5,067 nt of DNA from Pseudomonadota bacterium (lineage in GTDB: Bacteria; Pseudomonadota; Alphaproteobacteria; Rhodobacterales; Rhodobacteraceae), in NCBI GenBank assembly GCA_027623875.1, contig JAQBUS010000129.1, positions 1 through 5,067 of the forward strand. Direction: 5' to 3'. Below are positions 1 through 5,067 of the stretch, piece by piece (positions within the stretch are counted from its first letter, which is position 1; every line of letters starts with the position of its first letter). The notes beneath the pieces were generated by a model. It was not told the origin of the DNA. It did no database searches and was given only the letters and a program-made list of their open reading frames with translations. Both the position numbers and the translations under genes were made by a program.

Positions 1-11
1 TGGTTATCTAG

Positions 12-131
12 GACAGCCCCATTAATTTTAATTTGCGAGATCCTTTTTTTAAATTACAGAGCTTTTATAGTATAAGAATACCGGATAAGTTAGCTTTAGC
101 AGAATATTTGTCTAATTTAATGCAAGGTTAA
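12..131 (+). pseudogene. possible C-terminal tail of an upstream gene
   Basis: This is a 39-codon open stretch ending in TAA (129-131), with a TAG just before it at 9-11 and no start codon that would make it a gene of its own. The translation looks protein-like, with a mixed polar/hydrophobic helix near the end (IPDKLALAEYLSNLMQG). A neighbouring frame reads GYLGQPH and stops at 23-25. A one-base shift near 9-25 could join the two into one longer C-terminus, but that is inference. I do not recognise the family. A stop-free run of this length also occurs by chance, even in AT-rich DNA, so this may simply be intergenic sequence. Confidence 0.2.
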
Positions 132-207
132 ATTAGATTTCATTGTGAAACAAAATTATATTTATTGTTAGAAAAAAGACGATTGCAACTCAATTTAGAT
201 TATGTGT

Positions 208-226
208 GCTAGCCTCCCTAGCTTTT
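208..226 (+). terminator. weak terminator-like hairpin
   Basis: GCTAG (208-212) and CTAGC (218-222) form a perfect 5-bp stem around a CCTCC loop, followed directly by TTTT (223-226). This has the shape of a small rho-independent terminator and would fit the end of a gene upstream of the window's operon. The stem is short and the U-run is only four bases, so it would be weak at best and may be coincidental. Confidence 0.25.
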
Positions 227-260
227 AGTGGAGATGTATATGACTTTATGTCTTTGGATA

Positions 261-276
261 ATTGTATAGAAACAAT
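261..276. promoter_or_regulatory. 16-bp palindrome, candidate operator
   Basis: ATTGT (261-265) and ACAAT (272-276) are exact inverted repeats separated by six bases. The T-N11-A spacing within the dyad (for example T262 and A274) resembles the loose LysR-type regulator box. It lies about 135 bases before the hyuA start, a plausible operator position. No regulator gene is in the window, and five-base half-sites arise often in AT-rich DNA, so this is only a candidate. Confidence 0.25.
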
Positions 277-313
277 GTGACAGACTGTTATAGATACGAA
301 CTGAAACTATAAA
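277..313 (+). promoter_or_regulatory. weak candidate promoter for the hyu operon
   Basis: TATAAA at 308-313 matches five of six bases of the sigma-70 -10 consensus. No good -35 sits at the normal 16-18 bp spacing: CTGTTA at 285-290 is poor, and the better GTGACA at 277-282 is about 25 bp away, which is too far. If 308-313 is used, transcription would begin near 320 and the inverted repeat at 332-358 would lie at the start of the mRNA leader. A regulated or activator-dependent promoter would tolerate a poor -35, but this is a weak call. Confidence 0.2.
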
Positions 314-331
314 GAAACTTTGCTACTTAGT

Positions 332-358
332 TTAGCATTTAACTTTCTCGAATGCTAA
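332..358. repeat. inverted repeat, 8-bp arms, in the hyuA leader
   Basis: TTAGCATT (332-339) and AATGCTAA (351-358) are perfect reverse complements separated by 11 bases. This is the best dyad in the leader. It ends 51 bases before the hyuA ATG, so it could be a regulator binding site (two half-sites about two helical turns apart) or a hairpin in the 5' untranslated RNA. The following TTTCTATTT is only a poor U-tract, so a terminator or attenuator role is less likely. Confidence 0.4.
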
Positions 359-409
359 TTTCTATTTAACCTCTGGACTGTCTAGAATCCTTAACTAAAA
401 GTGTGTTTT

Positions 410-2488
410 ATGAAAAACAAAACAAGATTAGGTGTTGATATTGGTGGAACCTTTACTGACGTTGTCCTTGAGTACGGTGGTATTTTATATTCTAGCAAAA
501 TATTGACCACCCATAATACCCCAGAAGATGCTATTATCGATGGTATTAAGTCAGTTTGTAATAAATCTGGAATAAAGCTTAATCAAATAGAGCAAATTAT
601 TCATGGTACAACACTCGCTACTAATTCCCTAATAGAGAGACGTGGTGCCAAAACTGCTTTAATTACAACTCAAGGGTTTCGAGATGTGATTGAGATGCGG
701 ACAGAGAGTCGATTTGAGCAGTACGATCTAAATTTGGTCCTACCCGAGCCACTGATTTCACGAAATTGTCGTTATACGCTAAAAGAAAGAATTAATTCCA
801 GTGGAAGGGTTTTAATTGATCTCGATCAAGATGAGATCGAAAGGCTTGTTGATTTAATAGAAGCTGCTGGCTTTCAAAGTATTGCGGTAGGATTAATACA
901 TTCGTACCTAAACCCAGTCCACGAATTAATGATAGAGGAGACGCTGATGCGTCGCCTACCTCATGTTAGCGTTTCAATTTCGTCGACAGTTTCTCCGCAG
1001 ATGAGAGAGTATGAGCGGTTTAATACTGTCTGTGCAAACGCCTACGTTAAGCCCATGATGAAAAGTTATTTAAGCCGATTAAAAAATAGGTTGGAAGTTG
1101 AGGGGGCATTTTGTTCAATTTTCTTGATGCATTCGGGTGGTGGAGTTATTTCGCTAGATAGTGCTTCGGACTTTCCTGTAAGATTAATAGAAAGTGGTCC
1201 TGCTGGAGGTGCGATTTTTGCCGCAGATATTGCTGAGCGGCATTCTCTGAATAAAGTTCTATCTTTTGATATGGGAGGAACTACAGCAAAGATTTGTTTG
1301 ATTAAGGATAGAACACCTAAAACGGCACGTGTTTTTGAAGTAGCTAGAACATATCGGTTTAAGAAGGGCTCTGGTATGCCAATTTCTATTCCCGTAATTG
1401 ATATGGTTGAGATTGGAGCAGGGGGTGGTTCTCTAGCCAGTATAGACTTATTGAACCAAATTAGGGTTGGTCCGGAGAGTTCCGGTTCTGAACCCGGACC
1501 CGCGTGTTACAATTATGGAGGAATTAATCCAGCGGTTACTGACGCTGACTTGGTGCTTGGTAGGTTAGATTCTAAAAATTTCGCTGGTGGATCAATTAAA
1601 CTAAACTCGGACCTTGCGGAGCAGGCGCTTACTGAAAATATAGGAAACAGGCTTTCCATGGATTACATTGAAGCAGCTTTTGGAGTTTCGGAAGTCGTCG
1701 ATGAAAATATGGCAAATGCTTCTCGGGTGCACGCTGTTGAAAATGGAGAAGATTTATCTGAATTTACTATGATAGCGTTTGGCGGTGCCGCTCCCTTGCA
1801 TGCCGCACGACTATGTCAAAAACTTGATGTTGATTGTTTTATTGTCCCTGTCGGTGCAGGCGTTGGTTCTGCCATTGGCTTTTTGAGAGCTCCCTTTAGT
1901 TTTGAGGCGACAAGAAGTATTTTTATGCCACTTTTAAGTTTTGACTCTGTAAGCGTTAGAAATATTTTTAGAGAACTCAAATCTGAGGCTGTTGGGTTCG
2001 TTGAAACATGTGGTGTGGAGCAAAAGATTAACACGGAAGCTAAAGCCTATATGCGTTATACTGGTCAGGGTTGGGAAATTCCGGTTAATATAGATAGCTT
2101 TGAAATAGAGGCTCTGACAGTAGATAATTTTAAAAGCGCGTTTGAAGAGAGATACAAGCAGCTCTTTGGTCGGTTAGTGCAAGGTTTGGATATCGAGATC
2201 ACGGTTTGGGCTGTTAATGCCTTAACTAGTTTAAGCCGAGTCGAGAAAGTAGGGGATATTCTAGCTGCTGATAAGATTGAAAACAAAGACACGCGTGAAT
2301 TATTTGATCCCGCTATAGAACGTTTCGTATCAGCAAAAGTTGTAAACAGAAGCTTGATGGGGAGTGGGTCTTATTTAATAGGGCCAGCAATTATTGTTGA
2401 GGATGAAACGACCATTGTAGTTCCTACTAATTTTCGGGCTGAAGGGCGGGCTGATGGAAGTATTGCAGTAATTAAGGAAAAACTATGA
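410..2488 (+). CDS. hyuA: hydantoinase/oxoprolinase family protein, subunit A (HyuA-like, ATP-binding)
   Basis: This is the A subunit of an ATP-dependent cyclic amide hydrolase (hydantoinase A / N-methylhydantoinase A / 5-oxoprolinase family). It is cytoplasmic, with no signal peptide or membrane segment. It runs 692 codons, about normal for the family. The N-terminal domain opens with LGVDIGGTFTD (residues 7-17), the actin/hexokinase-type phosphate-binding loop, followed by HGTTLATN (65-72). The core domain has HSGGG (241-245), ESGPAGG ending at 267, DMGGTTAK (287-294), EIGAGGGS (334-341), EPGPACY (361-367), a TDAD motif near 377-380 and FGGAAPLHA (457-465). The C-terminus has the usual GPAIIVEDETTIVVP. 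I see no lesion or missing motif. An in-frame GTG at 401 would add three residues (MCF), but ATG 410 gives the usual short N-terminus, so I prefer it; neither start has a good Shine-Dalgarno. The gene overlaps hyuB by ATGA, implying translational coupling and a joint complex. The substrate (hydantoin, N-methylhydantoin, 5-oxoproline or another lactam) cannot be determined from the sequence. Confidence 0.93.
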   Translation: MKNKTRLGVDIGGTFTDVVLEYGGILYSSKILTTHNTPEDAIIDGIKSVCNKSGIKLNQIEQIIHGTTLATNSLIERRGAKTALITTQGFRDVIEMRTESRFEQYDLNLVLPEPLISRNCRYTLKERINSSGRVLIDLDQDEIERLVDLIEAAGFQSIAVGLIHSYLNPVHELMIEETLMRRLPHVSVSISSTVSPQMREYERFNTVCANAYVKPMMKSYLSRLKNRLEVEGAFCSIFLMHSGGGVISLDSASDFPVRLIESGPAGGAIFAADIAERHSLNKVLSFDMGGTTAKICLIKDRTPKTARVFEVARTYRFKKGSGMPISIPVIDMVEIGAGGGSLASIDLLNQIRVGPESSGSEPGPACYNYGGINPAVTDADLVLGRLDSKNFAGGSIKLNSDLAEQALTENIGNRLSMDYIEAAFGVSEVVDENMANASRVHAVENGEDLSEFTMIAFGGAAPLHAARLCQKLDVDCFIVPVGAGVGSAIGFLRAPFSFEATRSIFMPLLSFDSVSVRNIFRELKSEAVGFVETCGVEQKINTEAKAYMRYTGQGWEIPVNIDSFEIEALTVDNFKSAFEERYKQLFGRLVQGLDIEITVWAVNALTSLSRVEKVGDILAADKIENKDTRELFDPAIERFVSAKVVNRSLMGSGSYLIGPAIIVEDETTIVVPTNFRAEGRADGSIAVIKEKL
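2474..2478 (+). promoter_or_regulatory. ribosome binding site of hyuB
   Basis: AAGGA lies six bases before the ATG at 2485, inside the last codons of hyuA. It supports 2485 as the true hyuB start and contrasts with the poor ribosome site before hyuA. Together with the ATGA overlap it indicates coupled translation of the two subunits. Confidence 0.6.
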
Positions 2489-2715
2489 GTTCGAAAGTTT
2501 CATTTCAAGTTATGTGGAATCGATTAATTTCGATTGTCGAAGAGCAGGCACAGGCACTAGTTCGAACGGCTTTTTCAACTTCAGTTAGGGAGGCCGGCGA
2601 TCTTTCTGCAGGCGTTTATAATTCAAAAGGAGAGATGTTGGCACAGGCCATCACGGGAACGCCATGGCGGATTCAGTCGCGCATTTCATCAGGCGTATCA
2701 AAATCGAAAACATGA
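2485..2715 (+). CDS. HyuB N-terminal fragment (frameshifted ORF, 76 codons)
   Basis: Residues 1-60 are a normal HyuB N-terminus. They include the helix WNRLISIVEEQAQALVRTAF (11-30), then SVREAGDLSAGVYNSKGEML, the conserved block that begins this family, and AQAITGTP. Residues 61-76 (from WRIQ to SKSKT) have no HyuB character and come from reading the downstream gene body out of frame. The ORF stops at TGA 2713-2715. The fragment has the only good ribosome binding site in this part of the operon. Alone it is too short to be a B subunit; if made, it would act only by associating with the downstream fragment, which is speculative. Confidence 0.6.
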   Translation: MSSKVSFQVMWNRLISIVEEQAQALVRTAFSTSVREAGDLSAGVYNSKGEMLAQAITGTPWRIQSRISSGVSKSKT

Positions 2716-4172
2716 GCGCTGGGGATGTATACATCACCAATGATCCTTGGGAGGGTACAGGTCATCTGCATGATATAACCGTCGTAACTCCATCCTTCTA
2801 CGAGGGTGACCTGATTGGATTCTTTGGATGCACAGCCCATATTGTTGATATTGGTGGTCGTGGTTTTGGTGCTGATGCAAATTCGATATATGAGGAAGGG
2901 CTCTACATTCCGATCATGAAGTTGGCTCGTGTCGGTGAAATTGATCAAACATTACTGGCCATCGTAAGGGCTAACGTGAGAGAACCTGATCAGGTGATTG
3001 GAGATATTTTTGCTTTAGCGTCGTGCAATGAAATTGGTCATCGCAGGTTAAAGGAAATGATAACAGAATTTTCTCTCAAAGATTTAAATAATATATCCAG
3101 ATTTATTTTCGATAATTCCCGAGAAGCAACTTTAAAAAAGATTAGGTCTTTACCGCGTGTAAGCAAAACTGGTGAAATGAGAGTGGATGGCTATAGTCAC
3201 TATATCGATTTAAAAGTGGCACTTACTATTGAAGAGAATTGTATTCGTTGTGATTTCGAGGGAACGTCTAAGTTAGATAGAAAAGGTATTAATGTTCCGC
3301 TTGTTTACACAAAAGCTTACGCTTGTTACGCATTAAAATGTGCAATTGCCCCTGAAATTCCTAATAATGCAGCATCCTTGGCTCCATTTAAGATCTCTGC
3401 GCCAGAGGGCTGCATTCTCAATGCAACGCATCCGGCACCTGTAGCTTTAAGACATGTTATTGGGCATTTGATACCTGATGCAGTATACTCTGCCTTAGAT
3501 AAAATTTTACCCGATACTGTCCCCGCCGAAGGGGCGGGCTCATTATGTAATTTTCAGGTCTCCTTGAGGCCTCGCTCTGACGGAATACATACTAGTGCTA
3601 CCCGAAGAGCAGAAGTCTTAATGTTTAATTCGGGTGGATCGGGAGCGAGACCAAAGCTGGATGGCATGAATGCAACGGCTTTCCCGTCTGGCGTTATGAC
3701 AATGCCAATAGAAGCGACAGAGCATACTGGACCAGTGATTATTTGGAGGAAAGAGCTCCGACCAGACAGCGGTGGCCCTGGGCAATTTCGAGGTGGGTTG
3801 GGGCAGTTCATGGAAATTGGTTCTGATGATGATTACGAATTTGATATTTCTCTTATGTTTGACCGAGTTCATCATCCAGCACTTGGTAGGAAAGGTGGGA
3901 AACCTGGGGGAGAAACCATAGTAACCCAAGATGACGGTTTGGTTATGCAAGGTAAAGGGAAGCAATTTGTTGGCCCAGAAAGGATAGTTCAAATGTCGCT
4001 ACCTGGAGGAGCTGGGTACGGACGTCCAGAACATAGAGATCGTAAACTCATTATTAGGGATGTTATTTTAGGGTATGTCAGCGTTAAAAGTGCCCAAGAA
4101 AATTATGAATTAACATCGAAAGAGCTTTCTCTTATTGAGGAGGCACTTACCAGTGGTGAGCTTCCAGTATGA
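2664..4172 (+). CDS. HyuB main body (ORF of 502 codons, N-terminus missing)
   Basis: This ORF carries most of the B subunit, free of further stops. Numbering from ATG 2664, the visible family blocks are TNDPWEGTGHLHD (25-37), FGCTAHIVDIGGRGFG (54-69), EEGLYIPIMKL just after, DFEGTS (197-202), NSGGSGARP (322-330), ELRPDSGGPGQFRGG (364-378) and the C-terminal LPGGAGYG (446-453). It lacks about 65 N-terminal residues relative to intact relatives, including the conserved G-H-x-x-S before the first Met. ATG 2664 is an internal Met of the ancestral protein rather than a natural start; only a weak GGGA (2655-2658) lies upstream of it. ATG 2712 (Met 17) overlaps the stop of the N-terminal fragment and is an alternative re-initiation site. 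An automated annotation would probably call this as a stand-alone hydantoinase B protein. It ends in ATGA shared with the next gene. Confidence 0.8.
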   Translation: MADSVAHFIRRIKIENMSAGDVYITNDPWEGTGHLHDITVVTPSFYEGDLIGFFGCTAHIVDIGGRGFGADANSIYEEGLYIPIMKLARVGEIDQTLLAIVRANVREPDQVIGDIFALASCNEIGHRRLKEMITEFSLKDLNNISRFIFDNSREATLKKIRSLPRVSKTGEMRVDGYSHYIDLKVALTIEENCIRCDFEGTSKLDRKGINVPLVYTKAYACYALKCAIAPEIPNNAASLAPFKISAPEGCILNATHPAPVALRHVIGHLIPDAVYSALDKILPDTVPAEGAGSLCNFQVSLRPRSDGIHTSATRRAEVLMFNSGGSGARPKLDGMNATAFPSGVMTMPIEATEHTGPVIIWRKELRPDSGGPGQFRGGLGQFMEIGSDDDYEFDISLMFDRVHHPALGRKGGKPGGETIVTQDDGLVMQGKGKQFVGPERIVQMSLPGGAGYGRPEHRDRKLIIRDVILGYVSVKSAQENYELTSKELSLIEEALTSGELPV

Positions 4173-5067
4173 GCCAATTAACTGAAAAATTTGACGTAGT
4201 TATTATTGGTGGTGCTATGATGGGGTCTGCTATCGCTTGGTTCCTGTGGAATAACAAAGATTTTGCAGGTAAGATATGTGTGGTAGAACAGGATCCTAGT
4301 TATGAATTTGCAGCTACGTCACGAACAAATAGTTGTATCAGGCAGCAATTTTCCAAAGAAATTAATATAAAAATCTCACAGTTTGGTGTAGAATTTATCA
4401 AAAACTTCAAGAGTATGATTGGTGATGAGACTGCTCCAGAGATCAAACTTGATAGTTATGGATATATGTTTTTGTCAGACACAGATATTGGTGCAGAAGT
4501 TCTAAGACAAAATCAAATTATGCAATCTGAGTGTGGTGTTGGAACATCCATTTTACTACCTGAAGAGATTAAAAATAAATTCCCTTTTTATAATGTTTCA
4601 GATCTTGTTTGTGGGAGTCATAATACAGTTAATGAAGGATATTTCGATGGAGCTACAATCTTTAATTGGTGGTTAAAGACTTGTAGAAAATTCGGTGTAG
4701 AATTTATTACAGATGAAGTTATTTCAATGGAGGTAAATGGTGTAGGAACTTCCATAAGTAATATTAATCTCGCTTCAGGTAGAAAAATAAGTTGCGGCAC
4801 TGTTGTCAATGCATCTGGAACTAGGGCTTCAGTCGTAGCCAAAATGATCAATATAGACATTCCTGTAGAACCACGGCGTAGATATAGTTTTGTCTTTGAT
4901 GCAGAAAAAGCTCTAGATAGGCCGTTACCGCTTACAATTGATCCTTCCGGAGTACATTTCCGCAGTGATGGCCAATATTATTTGGCTGGATGCCCTCCAG
5001 AAAATGATTTGCCACCAGACTTAAATGATTTTGAAATTGATCATGGTGTTTGGGAAAATAAAATTTG
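4169..5067 (+). CDS. FAD-dependent oxidoreductase, DAO superfamily, FOXRED1-like (partial, 3' end outside window)
   Basis: The first 299 codons of a flavin amine/amino-acid oxidoreductase are present; the stop lies beyond the window edge. The family oxidises amino acids, N-methylated amino acids or similar amines with FAD. The N-terminus has a beta-alpha-beta FAD-binding fold: DVVIIGGAMMGSAIA (residues 9-23), ending in the acidic E40 of VVEQD expected to hold the ADP ribose. Next comes SCIRQQFS (55-62), then GYFD in the middle, VVNASG (212-217) and PVEPRRRYSFVFD (232-244), followed by IDPSGVHFR and DFEIDH. These blocks, in this order, resemble FOXRED1 and its bacterial relatives more than classic DadA or monomeric sarcosine oxidase. 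The third glycine of GxGxxG is alanine. No signal peptide is seen, so it is probably cytoplasmic or membrane-peripheral. The start ATG overlaps the hyuB stop, with GGTGAG (4155-4160) as a possible ribosome site, so it is the third operon gene. The C-terminal catalytic region is not visible, so the substrate is unknown. Confidence 0.88.
   Translation, partial: MSQLTEKFDVVIIGGAMMGSAIAWFLWNNKDFAGKICVVEQDPSYEFAATSRTNSCIRQQFSKEINIKISQFGVEFIKNFKSMIGDETAPEIKLDSYGYMFLSDTDIGAEVLRQNQIMQSECGVGTSILLPEEIKNKFPFYNVSDLVCGSHNTVNEGYFDGATIFNWWLKTCRKFGVEFITDEVISMEVNGVGTSISNINLASGRKISCGTVVNASGTRASVVAKMINIDIPVEPRRRYSFVFDAEKALDRPLPLTIDPSGVHFRSDGQYYLAGCPPENDLPPDLNDFEIDHGVWENKI

Larger units (their letters stand above)
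132..409. other. AT-rich intergenic leader upstream of hyuA
   Basis: This stretch has no convincing coding sequence on either strand. It is AT-rich and holds three small dyad structures, listed separately (208-226, 261-276 and 332-358), plus a weak -10-like element. It is long enough to carry the promoter and operator of the operon that begins at 410. I see no tRNA-like fold and no riboswitch consensus that I recognise. Confidence 0.6.
2485..4172 (+). pseudogene. hyuB: hydantoinase/oxoprolinase family protein, subunit B (HyuB-like), frameshifted
   Basis: This is the whole B-subunit gene, partner of HyuA in ATP-dependent opening of cyclic amides. Both reading segments together give about 562 codons, close to the usual HyuB length, and all major family blocks are present in order. 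The frame breaks after codon 60. Upstream sequence reads GEMLAQAITGTP in frame from 2485, then HyuB similarity resumes as MADSVAHF from 2664 in the -1 frame. Family members normally read TPGH, two variable residues, S, then M here, so five residues are absent. A 16-base deletion between 2663 and 2664 explains both the missing residues and the frame change. I see no second lesion, so the event is either recent or an assembly/read error. The gene overlaps its neighbours by ATGA at both ends. Without correction, a complete HyuB cannot be made. Confidence 0.8.

Noticed and set aside
401..409. GTG start giving a three-codon N-terminal extension of HyuA
   Set aside because: The ATG at 410 gives the usual short family N-terminus before LGVDIGGT, and the GTG has no better ribosome binding site.
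132..409. Riboswitch, small RNA or CRISPR repeat in the leader
   Set aside because: I found no recognisable riboswitch core, no tandem direct repeats and no RNA fold beyond simple short hairpins.
1816..2292. Two short minus-strand open frames inside the 3' half of hyuA
   Set aside because: They are antisense to conserved HyuA coding sequence, with no recognisable motifs or start context.
2664..2715. Programmed -1 ribosomal frameshift in hyuB
   Set aside because: The overlap shows no convincing slippery heptamer. Similarity switches frames exactly at 2664, and five conserved residues are missing, which slippage cannot supply.
3618..3992. 124-codon minus-strand open frame inside hyuB
   Set aside because: It lies antisense to clearly conserved HyuB blocks, has no recognisable domain, and its composition is that of a shadow frame.
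4618..4860. 80-codon minus-strand open frame
   Set aside because: It is antisense to the FAD oxidoreductase, whose frame is open throughout and shows family motifs across this segment.

Overview
The window holds three co-directional (+ strand) genes packed as a single operon behind an AT-rich leader of about 400 bases. It looks like bacterial chromosome: ATGA start/stop overlaps at both gene junctions, a Shine-Dalgarno-like AAGGA before gene 2, and AT-rich codon usage. The gene set (ATP-dependent hydantoinase/oxoprolinase A and B subunits plus a FOXRED1-like FAD oxidoreductase) and the modest GC content would fit an AT-rich, perhaps marine, alphaproteobacterium. That placement is inference; no ribosomal or taxonomic marker is present.

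Layout. Bases 1-409 contain no convincing intact gene. There is a possible 39-codon tail of an upstream gene (12-131), a weak terminator-like hairpin (208-226), a 16-bp palindrome (261-276), a weak -10-like element (308-313) and an 8-bp-stem inverted repeat (332-358). Bases 410-2488 encode an intact hydantoinase/oxoprolinase A-type subunit (HyuA). Bases 2485-4172 encode the B-type subunit (HyuB), but its frame is broken after codon 60. The reading frame steps back by one, and five conserved family residues (G-H-x-x-S) are missing at exactly that point, which is what a 16-base deletion would produce. Bases 4169-5067 (continuing past the window) encode an FAD-dependent oxidoreductase of the DAO superfamily, closest in recognisable motifs to FOXRED1.

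How the genes could work together. HyuA and HyuB subunits form ATP-dependent amidohydrolases that open cyclic amides such as hydantoins, N-methylhydantoin or 5-oxoproline. A DAO-family flavoenzyme oxidises amino acids or N-methylated amino acids such as sarcosine. The operon therefore reads as a catabolic unit in which ring opening releases an amino- or N-methylamino-acid that the flavoenzyme then oxidises. The substrate cannot be read from the sequence. Because HyuB is split, the present copy may be non-functional, may work as two polypeptides, or may carry a sequencing or assembly error.

I did not find a clearly new biological system. The points most worth a second look are the precise hyuB lesion, the ATGA re-initiation geometry it creates, and the pairing with a FOXRED1-like enzyme.
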